Shown: positions 31,593 to 39,340 of the stretch, piece after piece
Position numbering within the stretch: the stretch's first letter is position 1
Layout: each line of letters starts with the position of its first letter
DNA from: Flavobacterium frigoritolerans
GTDB taxonomy: Bacteria; Bacteroidota; Bacteroidia; Flavobacteriales; Flavobacteriaceae
Reading direction: 5' to 3'
Length of the DNA stretch: 64,000 nucleotides
Assembly (NCBI RefSeq): GCF_025847275.1
Contig: NZ_JAOZEV010000016.1
Location: 44,845-108,844, forward strand
The notes under the pieces: model-generated
Databases searched by the model: none
What the model was told of the DNA's origin: nothing
The model's input: only the letters and a program-made list of their open reading frames with translations
Made by a program: the position numbers and the translations under genes

Positions 31593-32834
31593 ATGGTCAT
31601 TCGTTTTATAATTATTTGCGCTCTTTTTTTATTTATAGAGTTGTATTCTTTTCAGGCTATCCGAACTTTAATTAAATTAAGATGGCTTTTGATTAGTTAC
31701 CAAATAATAAGTTTACTGCTTTTTGTATTTATAATATATTCTTTTACGCAATTTGATCGTTCAGTAGGGCAAACTAAGCAAACCATGTTTACAATGGGAT
31801 TAATGCTATTGGTTTATGTGCCAAAAATTGTAATAACATTAGTGCTTTTAGGTGAAGATGTTTTTCGTGCAGGAGTTGGGATTGTTAATTATTTTATCGA
31901 AAATCCAAATACAACAACAAATAGTGTAATTCCGAGCCGAAGAAAATTTGTAAGCCAATTGGCAGTAGGTTTGGCTGCGGTTCCTTTTTTATCACTGATT
32001 TATGGAATTTTTGAAGGGAGGTATAATTTTAAAGTATTTAAACAAACGGTATTTTTTCCAGATTTGCCAGATGCTTTTGATGGGTTTAGAATTACACAAA
32101 TATCAGATGTACACTCAGGAAGCTTCGATAATCCAGAGAAAATAAGTTATGCCATCGATTTGGTAAATGAACAAAATTCGGATATGATTTTGTTTACAGG
32201 AGATATCGTTAATACGCATGCTACCGAAATGCATCCTTGGTTAGAGACATTCAATAAAATTAAAGACCCTAAGTATGGTAAATATTCAGTTTTAGGGAAT
32301 CATGATTATGGTGAATATGTTACTTGGCCATCAGAGGAAAAGAAAGAGGAAAATTTTGAAGCTATAAAAAAATTATATGAGCAAATAGGATTTCAATTGT
32401 TGTTGAATGAACATACTTATATCCAAAAAGGAGAAGATAAAATAGCTTTGGTAGGTGTAGAAAATTGGGGGCATAATTTTAAAAAAGCAGGCGATTTAAA
32501 TAAGGCTTCGCAAAATGTTCAACAAGAAGATTTTAAAGTTTTAATGAGCCATGATCCAAGTCATTGGGAGTATGAAATAAAAAATCATCCTAAGAATTTT
32601 CACCTTACTTTGTCAGGACATACGCATGGGATGCAATTTGGAATTGAAATTCCAGGATATTTTAAATGGAGTTTGGCACAATATGTGTACAAACAATGGG
32701 CTGGTTTGTATGAAAATGCAGGCCGCTATGTATATGTAAATCGTGGTTTTGGTTTTCATGCTTATCCAGGACGTGTAGGGATAATGCCCGAAATAACCGT
32801 GATTGAACTAAAAAAAGGGAAGAATGTGGCATAA
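31593..32834 (+). CDS. Membrane-anchored metallophosphoesterase
   Basis: 413 residues. Four hydrophobic helices fill residues 1-150. Residues 160-405 form a calcineurin-like phosphoesterase domain with the complete metal motifs: DVHSG, GDIVN, GNHDYG, SHDPSHW and SGHTHGMQ. Such YkuE/YaeI-like enzymes hydrolyse phosphodiesters, some acting on UDP-diacylglucosamine or other lipid-linked substrates; the substrate here is unknown. A twin-arginine pair (PSRRKFVSQLAVG) precedes the last helix. The upstream region resembles that of the response regulator gene at 28848, part of the local duplication. Confidence 0.93.
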   Translation: MVIRFIIICALFLFIELYSFQAIRTLIKLRWLLISYQIISLLLFVFIIYSFTQFDRSVGQTKQTMFTMGLMLLVYVPKIVITLVLLGEDVFRAGVGIVNYFIENPNTTTNSVIPSRRKFVSQLAVGLAAVPFLSLIYGIFEGRYNFKVFKQTVFFPDLPDAFDGFRITQISDVHSGSFDNPEKISYAIDLVNEQNSDMILFTGDIVNTHATEMHPWLETFNKIKDPKYGKYSVLGNHDYGEYVTWPSEEKKEENFEAIKKLYEQIGFQLLLNEHTYIQKGEDKIALVGVENWGHNFKKAGDLNKASQNVQQEDFKVLMSHDPSHWEYEIKNHPKNFHLTLSGHTHGMQFGIEIPGYFKWSLAQYVYKQWAGLYENAGRYVYVNRGFGFHAYPGRVGIMPEITVIELKKGKNVA

Positions 32835-32848
32835 TTCGTTAAAAATGC

Positions 32849-32856
32849 TACATTTG
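32849..32856 (+). promoter_or_regulatory. Predicted -7 box of the thioredoxin-fold gene
   Basis: TACATTTG fits TAnnTTTG about 50 nt before the ATG at 32908; no clear -33 TTG. Confidence 0.4.
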
Positions 32857-32907
32857 TATATAATAAATTCTTTTTAGTAGATTTAAAAAGATTAAATTTT
32901 TGGTTTT

Positions 32908-33204
32908 ATGTCAAAATTCGGAGAACTTATAAATGCTCAAGTTCCAGTGTTAATAGATTTTTACACCGATTGGAACGAATCATCAGTGTCAATGCATCCT
33001 GTAATTAAGGATGTTGCAGCTGCGCTAGGCGATAAAGCTAAGGTGATTAAAATAGATGTGGATAAAAATCAGGAATTAGCCGATGCTCTTAGAATTAAAG
33101 GGCTACCTACTTTGATGATATATAAAGAAGGTCAGATGATTTGGAGGCAATCTGGTGAATTAGATGCAAATACTATTATTGGAATTGTGCAAGAGCAATT
33201 CTAA
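32908..33204 (+). CDS. Thioredoxin-fold protein without the CxxC active site
   Basis: 98 residues with a thioredoxin fold: VLIDFYTDW, then KVIKIDVDKNQELADALRIKGLPTLMIYKEG with the conserved cis-proline, and a final helix. The active-site position that normally reads WCGPC reads W22-NESS-26, and the protein has no cysteine at all. It cannot carry out dithiol exchange. It may be a chaperone-like or structural thioredoxin, or a phage-thioredoxin-like processivity role. The fold is otherwise well preserved, so it is not a pseudogene. It appears monocistronic. Confidence 0.9.
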   Translation: MSKFGELINAQVPVLIDFYTDWNESSVSMHPVIKDVAAALGDKAKVIKIDVDKNQELADALRIKGLPTLMIYKEGQMIWRQSGELDANTIIGIVQEQF

Positions 33205-33260
33205 TCTCTTCTACATACTGCAAACTTGTGGTATTTTATACTTTATTGGATGTTCTGTGT

Positions 33261-33905
33261 TTAATAAATAACATCAAATATAAAATTGTTTTCCTTTAAA
33301 TAATCTAATGTTTTTGGTAATGCAAATTTAAGGTTTTGCGATGCTTTTATGCTATCGTGAAAAACAATGATGCTCCCTGATTTCACATTTTTGATTACAT
33401 TCTGCAAGCATTTTTCGGGAGTTATACTTCGATCAAAATCTGCGCTTAAAACATCCCACATTATTATTTTATATCCTAGTTGGCGTAACTGTGCCGATTG
33501 TGATTTTGTTATTTTCCCATAAGGAGGGCGAAAAATCTTTGACGGAATGATTTTAGTAGAAGATTTTTTAATTTGTTTGTCACATAAAAGGCTATCGTTT
33601 AAGTAAGCTGCAGTAGTGGTTTTCCATCCTTTTAAGTGGTCGTAAGTGTGGTTTCCTATACTATGTCCATCATCGATTATTTTTTTGAAAATCTCAGGAT
33701 GTTTTTCGATGTTATTTCCAATACAGAAGAAAGAGGCTTTAGCATTTCGTTTTTTGAGTTCAGATAAAACCCATTCAGTGATTTCGGGAGTAGGGCCGTC
33801 ATCAAAAGTCAAATAAACTTTATTCTCCTTATTAGGTATGTCCCAATAGTAGTTAGAAAAAAGATGTTTAATTAGCTTGTTTGTTTTGATCCAATAAAAA
33901 CTCAT
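33261..33905 (-). CDS. Polysaccharide deacetylase (NodB-type)
   Basis: 214 residues. The NodB motifs are all present: TFDDGPTPEITEW (catalytic base Asp and metal Asp), GNHTYDH (metal His pair HxxxH), RPPYGK, DVLSADFD and IIVFHDS. Family enzymes remove acetyl groups from GlcNAc polymers or peptidoglycan. No cleavable signal is clear; the N-terminus MSFYWIKTNKLIKHLFSNYYW is only mildly hydrophobic. Monocistronic and convergent with the thioredoxin-fold gene. Confidence 0.93.
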   Translation of the reverse strand: MSFYWIKTNKLIKHLFSNYYWDIPNKENKVYLTFDDGPTPEITEWVLSELKKRNAKASFFCIGNNIEKHPEIFKKIIDDGHSIGNHTYDHLKGWKTTTAAYLNDSLLCDKQIKKSSTKIIPSKIFRPPYGKITKSQSAQLRQLGYKIIMWDVLSADFDRSITPEKCLQNVIKNVKSGSIIVFHDSIKASQNLKFALPKTLDYLKENNFIFDVIY

Positions 33906-33933
33906 TTTCAGAAATTTTAGATTATGTAAAAAT

Positions 33934-33973
33934 AAAAAATGTAGCGGTATTTTTCAATAGCGCTACATTTTTT
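33934..33973 (-). terminator. Terminator of the DUF2723 gene
   Basis: AAAAAATGTAGCG and CGCTACATTTTTT pair around a 14-nt loop just downstream of the stop codon at 33997. Confidence 0.8.
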
Positions 33974-33996
33974 AATTATTATATTTTGAATATTAT

Positions 33997-36900
33997 TTAT
34001 TCCTTTTCACGACCAAATCGCTCAAAAACATTTACATAAGTATTAAAGATGGCTTTTTGTTTATTGTAAAAAGGTAAATCTTTACTGTCTTTCATTACTT
34101 GTAATAAGCTTCTGTATCTTTCGATATCGGTAATGATATCGATAGCTAGGCTTGATTGCTCAGAAGGAGTTAAATGACTGTAATAGTCAAGGTTTTCTTT
34201 GTATTTGTTTATTAGTTTTTCTAGTAAATCATGTGCTTTAGCTTTTTCGCCAACATCATAATATCCTTTAGCAAAGGGCTCAACTAATGAGTAATAACCA
34301 AATTTATCCAATGGCATTTTAGTCATTGCTAAATTGATGATGTTTTTGGCTTTGTCAATTTTACCTTCAGCGATTAATCGTTTCATCAGTCTAGAAAGGT
34401 TCGTACGATATGTGATACTGTTTCGTCTGGTTTCAGGATCGTGATAAATTTTATCACTATCGCTGTTGCCCCAGTCCCATTTCATTACGATATCATACAT
34501 TTTATCAGTGTCAATTTGTCCCATATCCATTGGGCCGCCTTCTTTAGAAGGAACGTTTTTGATAGGCACAAGTTTATATACCATACCATCAAGTTGAAGG
34601 TAGTTTTTTAGCCATAGATAATCTTCATCATCAAAAGCACCTCCACTAAAATAAATAGGTCTTTTCCAGTCGTTGTTTGCTAATATATCAAGCATCATCA
34701 AACGATTTTTATATATGGCGTTCCCTTTAATATCGATGTCGATATAAGGAACTATAGAGTCATAATACTTTGGAGCAACTACTTTATTCTTAATAATATT
34801 GTCTTTGTTTATAGTAAGACGAATTTTATTAGTTGGGTAAAAGTGAATTGTTTGTCCGTTTTGCATTTCAACAGTTGACTTTGGATTTTTTATAAAATTT
34901 ATAAAATCTTTAATATCCCATCGGCTGTCTATTTTTGGAATGTGAGCTACGTAATCTCGTTTATCTCCCACATATTGATCATGTGTAAAAGAAATTGGCA
35001 ACGGATCTGATTCGTAAGCTTTCATTTTCATCTGATCAATATACCAATCAGTCATGAATAAACTTGTGTTTACGATTTTCACATCAGTTCTGATGTGCTC
35101 AATTTCTTGAGCGTACCATAATGGGAAGGTATCATTATCACCAATGGTATATAAAATAGCATTTGGATCACATGAGTTTAAATACGCTTTAGCCATTGAT
35201 AAAGCAGTGTATTTGTTTGATCTGTCATGATCGTCCCAGTTTTGAGAAGCCATAAGTACCGGTGCCGCAAGTAAGCTACCGACAATAACTATAGGTCCAG
35301 CAATTTTTGGAGCAATATATTTCTGTAAACTTTCATAGAGGGCATATACACCAAATCCAATCCAGATGGCAAATACATAAAAGGATCCTACTAGTGCATA
35401 ATCTCTCTCTCGAGGTTCAAAAGGTCTTTCGTTTAGGTATATTTTTAGTGCGAAACCAGTAAATAAGAATAAAGCGAGTAGAACATAGAAGCTCTTTAAA
35501 TCTTTATTAGCATGATACATTAATCCAATTAAGCCAAGGATGAATGGTAAGAAGAAATAAACATTTCTTCCTTTGTTATTTAATACATCTGATGGTAAGT
35601 TGTCTTGAGAACCCAAGTGGATTGAATCTAATAATTTGATTCCGCTAATCCAGTTTCCGTCTAAATTGTCGTATTTTCCTTGAACATCACTTTGACGGCC
35701 AACAAAATTCCACATTAAATACCTCCAGTACATATATCCAAATTGATATTCGAACATAAAGCCGAAGTTATCTGTCATTGTTGGTTTCTCAATAATTAAG
35801 TAATCTCCGTAGCTTTTTAAGAATTTAATATAACCATCGTTGTCAATTTGTTTTTGAGTATAGGCTTTTTTGAATTCCATGATTGTTTTTTCAACCTCAT
35901 GTCTCAGTTGGGCAGTTGCTTTATTGTATTCTTCTTCAGATAATTGACTTGGGTCAATGCCGTATTTTTGTAAATCATCTTCGTAAGGATAGTTTGGATT
36001 TATCTTAAATGCAGGAGGGTTGGTAAAGTTTACGTAATTCTCTGCATGATCGGTGCTCCACATTCTTGGTAAAAATGCTTTTTGTGCATCATCAGAATTT
36101 TGCACAGCATTTTTATAATTGTTTGTGATTATATATTTACCAGTCTTATAATCTCTTTCGTAATTTGGTTTTTTGTCAAGATAAGGAGTGTTTTTGTCTA
36201 ATCCTGCAAACATTTCTGTGTATTGAGGTCCGTAAAACAAAGGGTTAGCGCCATATTGTTCACGATTATAATAAGCAAGTACCTCGGTTGCATCCGAAGG
36301 CTTATTCTCGTTAATTACTGTATTGGCATTGGCTCTAATAGGTAGCATTAACCAAGTAGAGAATCCAATTAAAATGAATAAGATACAAAGTATTATTGTA
36401 TTGTAAAAAACAAGGCCTTTTTGTTTAGTGTAACGTAATCCGAAATAAAAGAAAGCGATAAAAACCAAGGCTACAAAAATAGTTCCTGAATTAAAAGGCA
36501 TTCCCATTTCGTTAACCATGAAGATCTCGGTTTTACCAAAGAAAGCCATTGTTAACGGAAGTAATAATATAAAAATGAATAGTAAGACTGCTACTACCAC
36601 GATATTGGCGATAATAAAGTTTTTAATGGTGACTTTTTCGTAGTTTTTAAAGAAGTAAAGGAATCCAATTGCAGGAACAGTAAGTAATGCCATGAAATGC
36701 ACCCCAAATGAAAGACCAACTACTAATGATATGATCAGCAACCATTTATTTCCTCTTGGAGTATGCATGTCTTGTTCCCAACGTAATCCCAACCAAAAAA
36801 GTAAAGCAATTAATAAGGATGCCATAGCGTAAACTTCTGCTTCAACAGCATTAAACCAGAAACTATCAGAGAATGTATAAGCTAAAGCTCCAACAAAAGA

Positions 36901-37272
36901 GCTTCCTAGAATTACAATGGCATTGTTCTTGTTGATTTCAGAAAAACGTGCTATCATTTTTTTAAGAATAATAGAAGAAGACCAGAACATGAATAGTATT
37001 GTAAATGCACTAGAGAATACAGACATCATATTTACCATTAAGGCTATATGTTGATCGTCTATTGCAAACATTGCAAAGAAAGCACCCATCATTTGGTATA
37101 AAGGTGCTCCGGGTGGGTGACCTACTTCAAGCTTTGCAGCTGTAGCGATGTATTCACCACAATCCCAAAAACTCATTGTAGGTTCAACAGTAAGGGTGTA
37201 GGTTATTAAAGCGATTGTAAAAGTTAACCAACCAATAATTGTATTCCATTTATTAAAGTTGAATTGTGCCAT
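33997..37272 (-). CDS. DUF2723 family multi-pass membrane protein
   Basis: 1091 residues. The first 330 residues hold about nine membrane helices with the family's N-terminal signature TVEPTMSFWDCGEYIATAAKLEVGHPPGAPLYQM, resembling GT-C glycosyltransferases in which the first loop Asp is catalytic. A large soluble insert (330-520), more helices (about 560-680), a further soluble domain and a C-terminal helical-repeat region (about 960-1050) follow. The human member TMEM260 is a protein O-mannosyltransferase, so a role in protein O-glycosylation is plausible; this transfer of function is an inference. Monocistronic. Confidence 0.88.
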   Translation of the reverse strand: MAQFNFNKWNTIIGWLTFTIALITYTLTVEPTMSFWDCGEYIATAAKLEVGHPPGAPLYQMMGAFFAMFAIDDQHIALMVNMMSVFSSAFTILFMFWSSSIILKKMIARFSEINKNNAIVILGSSFVGALAYTFSDSFWFNAVEAEVYAMASLLIALLFWLGLRWEQDMHTPRGNKWLLIISLVVGLSFGVHFMALLTVPAIGFLYFFKNYEKVTIKNFIIANIVVVAVLLFIFILLLPLTMAFFGKTEIFMVNEMGMPFNSGTIFVALVFIAFFYFGLRYTKQKGLVFYNTIILCILFILIGFSTWLMLPIRANANTVINENKPSDATEVLAYYNREQYGANPLFYGPQYTEMFAGLDKNTPYLDKKPNYERDYKTGKYIITNNYKNAVQNSDDAQKAFLPRMWSTDHAENYVNFTNPPAFKINPNYPYEDDLQKYGIDPSQLSEEEYNKATAQLRHEVEKTIMEFKKAYTQKQIDNDGYIKFLKSYGDYLIIEKPTMTDNFGFMFEYQFGYMYWRYLMWNFVGRQSDVQGKYDNLDGNWISGIKLLDSIHLGSQDNLPSDVLNNKGRNVYFFLPFILGLIGLMYHANKDLKSFYVLLALFLFTGFALKIYLNERPFEPRERDYALVGSFYVFAIWIGFGVYALYESLQKYIAPKIAGPIVIVGSLLAAPVLMASQNWDDHDRSNKYTALSMAKAYLNSCDPNAILYTIGDNDTFPLWYAQEIEHIRTDVKIVNTSLFMTDWYIDQMKMKAYESDPLPISFTHDQYVGDKRDYVAHIPKIDSRWDIKDFINFIKNPKSTVEMQNGQTIHFYPTNKIRLTINKDNIIKNKVVAPKYYDSIVPYIDIDIKGNAIYKNRLMMLDILANNDWKRPIYFSGGAFDDEDYLWLKNYLQLDGMVYKLVPIKNVPSKEGGPMDMGQIDTDKMYDIVMKWDWGNSDSDKIYHDPETRRNSITYRTNLSRLMKRLIAEGKIDKAKNIINLAMTKMPLDKFGYYSLVEPFAKGYYDVGEKAKAHDLLEKLINKYKENLDYYSHLTPSEQSSLAIDIITDIERYRSLLQVMKDSKDLPFYNKQKAIFNTYVNVFERFGREKE

Positions 37273-37467
37273 ATTTAGGTGTTAAAAATTTGTCCTTATT
37301 TAATCTTACAAAGAAAATGTTTTTTTGTGTAATCAAACGAGCATTAACAAATTTTTCTATAAAAGTAATTGGCTGGGGTAATTTGTTGTGTATGAATTGG
37401 TTTCGTGTTATTGTTGAGATTGTTTGGAAAAAAAAGCATTTTTTTTTAAAATTTTTACTCAAAACGC

Positions 37468-37497
37468 TTGTGCAAACTAAAAAAAGCTTTAAATTTG
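37468..37497 (+). promoter_or_regulatory. Promoter of tRNA-Gln copy 1
   Basis: TTG (37468-37470), a 19-nt spacer and TAAATTTG (37490-37497), about 20 bp before the tRNA. Confidence 0.7.
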
Positions 37498-37517
37498 CAC
37501 TCGCTTAACAGCACTGC

Positions 37518-37588
37518 TGGTCTATGGTGTAATGGTAACACAACTGTTTTTGGTGCAGTCTTTCAAGGTTCGAGTCCTTGTAGACCAA
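37518..37588 (+). tRNA. tRNA-Gln (anticodon TTG), copy 1
   Basis: A 71-base cloverleaf: acceptor arms TGGTCTA and TAGACCA, anticodon stem ACTGT/GCAGT with loop TTTTGGT (anticodon TTG), T arm with GGTTCGAGTCC, discriminator A. CCA is not encoded. It reads CAA and, by wobble, CAG. Confidence 0.96.
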
Positions 37589-37591
37589 CAT

Positions 37592-37620
37592 AAAAAGCCT
37601 CTCAATCGAGAGGCTTTTTT
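37592..37620 (+). terminator. Terminator of tRNA-Gln copy 1
   Basis: AAAAAGCCTCTC pairs with GAGAGGCTTTTT around AATC, directly after the tRNA. Confidence 0.9.
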
Positions 37621-37645
37621 TATGCAATAAAGTTTTTGTAAAAAG

Positions 37646-37676
37646 TTTGCATAAGTCAAAAAAAGCTTTAAATTTG
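37646..37676 (+). promoter_or_regulatory. Promoter of tRNA-Gln copy 2
   Basis: TTTG (37646-37649), a 19-nt spacer and TAAATTTG (37669-37676). The -33 element lies outside the duplicated unit yet is present at the same spacing. Confidence 0.7.
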
Positions 37677-37696
37677 CACTCGCTTAACAGCACTGC

Positions 37697-37767
37697 TGGT
37701 CTATGGTGTAATGGTAACACAACTGTTTTTGGTGCAGTCTTTCAAGGTTCGAGTCCTTGTAGACCAA
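37697..37767 (+). tRNA. tRNA-Gln (anticodon TTG), copy 2
   Basis: Identical to the copy at 37518-37588; 71 bases, anticodon TTG, no encoded CCA. Confidence 0.96.
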
Positions 37768-37770
37768 CAT

Positions 37771-37800
37771 AAAAAGCCTCTCAATTGAGAGGCTTTTTTT
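37771..37800 (+). terminator. Terminator of tRNA-Gln copy 2
   Basis: Same stem as copy 1 with loop AATT, followed by TTTTTTT. Confidence 0.9.
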
Positions 37801-37861
37801 ATGCAATAAATTTAAAAAATTTTGTAGCTCTTCTTGCGGTGTGATTTTTATTGTTGCTTGC

Positions 37862-38686
37862 TTATATTTTAAACGTTATTATTGGTTGTATAGCGTGATT
37901 TACTATGTCTTCGCTAATACTGCCGTTGAAAAAATGTGAAAATCCAGTTCTTCCGTGAGTACACATACCTATTAAATCAGCATCAATACTATTTGAGAAG
38001 TTAATAATTCCATTTTCGATATTAGTGTCGTTATAAATATGAGTTGAATAATTGTCGAGATTAAATGGAGTGATGAAATCATTCATTATTTTTTTTGCAA
38101 CATGGGTCGGTTTGAAACTATTTGGGGTGCAAATCATGACTAAATGTAATTTAGAATCAAAAATTTTTGCAAATTCTATCAATTTTTTAAAAGGTTTTTC
38201 AATTTCTTTTGAAAAATCTGAAGCGAAAACAAAATTTGTTGTTTTAAATTCGTTCATATGTTTTTTTATTACTAAAACTGGAATTTCAGAATGGCGAACT
38301 ACTTTTTCTGTGTTTGATCCTATGACTAATTCTTCAAGTCCAGAAGTGCCATTTGAGCCCATTATAATTAAGTCAATTTCATGCTCATTAGCTACTTTTT
38401 CAATTCCTTCTGCTGGTCTGTCGAGTTTTGTCATCTCGATTATTGTAAGTCCATCTAGGTAGGCTCTCTCGGCGATTTTGGAAAGCATTTCGTTTGCTTT
38501 TTTCATAAAAAGCATAGTCTCAGGGATGCTAATTCCGCCAGTAATGGCATCGTTCATTTGGCTGGGTAATTCTAACGTGTGTAGTATGATTATTTCAGCA
38601 TTATTCTTTTTTGCGATTTGCGCTGCGACTTTTAAAGCGTCTTCTGCATGTTCGGAAAAATCGGTGGGAACTAGTATGCGTTTCAT
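37862..38686 (-). CDS. Universal stress protein (two UspA domains)
   Basis: 274 residues with two tandem Usp domains. The first begins MKRILVPTDFSEHAEDALKVA and ends in the ATP-type loop IIMGSNGTSGLEELVIGSNTEKVVRHSEIPVLVIK (the G-2x-G-9x-G-S/T pattern). The second begins NFVFASDFSKEIEKPFKKL and ends GMCTHGRTGFSHFFNGSISEDIVNHAIQPIITFKI. The nucleotide loop is kept in both halves, most clearly in the first. Such proteins act in stress survival, often by binding ATP; no partner is adjacent. Confidence 0.94.
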   Translation of the reverse strand: MKRILVPTDFSEHAEDALKVAAQIAKKNNAEIIILHTLELPSQMNDAITGGISIPETMLFMKKANEMLSKIAERAYLDGLTIIEMTKLDRPAEGIEKVANEHEIDLIIMGSNGTSGLEELVIGSNTEKVVRHSEIPVLVIKKHMNEFKTTNFVFASDFSKEIEKPFKKLIEFAKIFDSKLHLVMICTPNSFKPTHVAKKIMNDFITPFNLDNYSTHIYNDTNIENGIINFSNSIDADLIGMCTHGRTGFSHFFNGSISEDIVNHAIQPIITFKI

Positions 38687-38772
38687 AACTTTTTGATGTT
38701 AAATTACATGAAAAATCGTTTATTTTGGTGCTTATATAAAGATAAGAAATATTTTTAGAGCAATCAATTTAT

Positions 38773-38800
38773 TTTGATTTATAAAAAAACACTATATTTG
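38773..38800 (+). promoter_or_regulatory. Promoter of rimP-nusA-infB
   Basis: TTTG at 38773-38776 and TATATTTG at 38793-38800 with a 16-nt spacer. The transcript should begin near 38806, some 57 nt before rimP. Confidence 0.6.
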
Positions 38801-38828
38801 CACCGTTATTTATTAAAATCTAAATAAT

Positions 38829-38854
38829 GAGGGGACTAAATGTCCCCTCTTTTT
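38829..38854 (+). terminator. Leader terminator (candidate attenuator) upstream of rimP
   Basis: GAGGGGAC (38829-38836) pairs perfectly with GTCCCCTC (38842-38849) around TAAAT and is followed by TTTTT. It is an intrinsic terminator in form, placed between the promoter and rimP, so only transcripts that read through it express rimP-nusA-infB. Confidence 0.8.
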
Positions 38855-38862
38855 ATAAAAGT

Positions 38863-39327
38863 ATGACATTTAAAGAAAAAGTAAACGTATTAATAGCTGA
38901 GGGTCTCTTAGAAAAACCATCAATTTTTTTAATAGACTTAACCATTACCGATGCTTTCAAGATAATTGTATCTTTGGATGGAGATAATGGTGTGCTCTTG
39001 CAAGACTGTATTGATGTTAGTCGCGCTATCGAGAATAATTTGGACAGAGAGGAACAAGATTTTTCTTTGGAAGTTGCTTCGGTAGGAGTTGGATCTCCAT
39101 TAAAAATGGTTAGACAATACAAGAAAAACATTGGTAGAACATTGATAGTAAATACTAATGGTGAAAAAATTGAGGCTGAATTGGTTGATGCTAATGAAGA
39201 TTTCATAATTTTGTCTTGGGAAGCAAGGGAACCTAAGAAATTAGGAAAAGGAAAAGAAACAGTTCAAAAAGAGCAGCAAATACCTTATACAGAAATTAAA
39301 GAGGCAATTGTTACAGTAACATTTTAA
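38863..39327 (+). CDS. rimP: Ribosome maturation factor RimP
   Basis: RimP assists 30S subunit assembly. From the ATG at 38863 it has 154 residues starting MTFKEKVNVLIAEGLLEKPSIFLIDLTI. An ATG at 38827 in frame would add 12 residues, but it lies in the leader hairpin, so it is rejected. Family blocks are DLTITDAFKIIVSLDGDNGVLLQDCIDVSRAIENNLD, the DFSLEVASVGVGSPL loop (for SPGL) and the C-terminal Sm-like domain. It is 13 bp from nusA, in the widely conserved rimP-nusA-infB operon. Confidence 0.95.
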   Translation: MTFKEKVNVLIAEGLLEKPSIFLIDLTITDAFKIIVSLDGDNGVLLQDCIDVSRAIENNLDREEQDFSLEVASVGVGSPLKMVRQYKKNIGRTLIVNTNGEKIEAELVDANEDFIILSWEAREPKKLGKGKETVQKEQQIPYTEIKEAIVTVTF

Positions 39328-39340
39328 TTAAAGAATTCGC

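Larger units (their letters stand above)
37479..37631 (+). repeat. tRNA unit tandem duplication, copy 1
   Basis: A 153-bp unit holding the -7 box, tRNA-Gln and terminator, repeated at 37658-37810 with a single difference (in the terminator loop). The repeat period is 179 bp. Confidence 0.9.
37658..37810 (+). repeat. tRNA unit tandem duplication, copy 2
   Basis: Second 153-bp unit, 152 of 153 identical to 37479-37631. Confidence 0.9.

Noticed and set aside
38827..38862. Longer rimP start
   Set aside because: The added codons are the leader terminator hairpin; the ATG at 38863 gives the usual RimP N-terminus.
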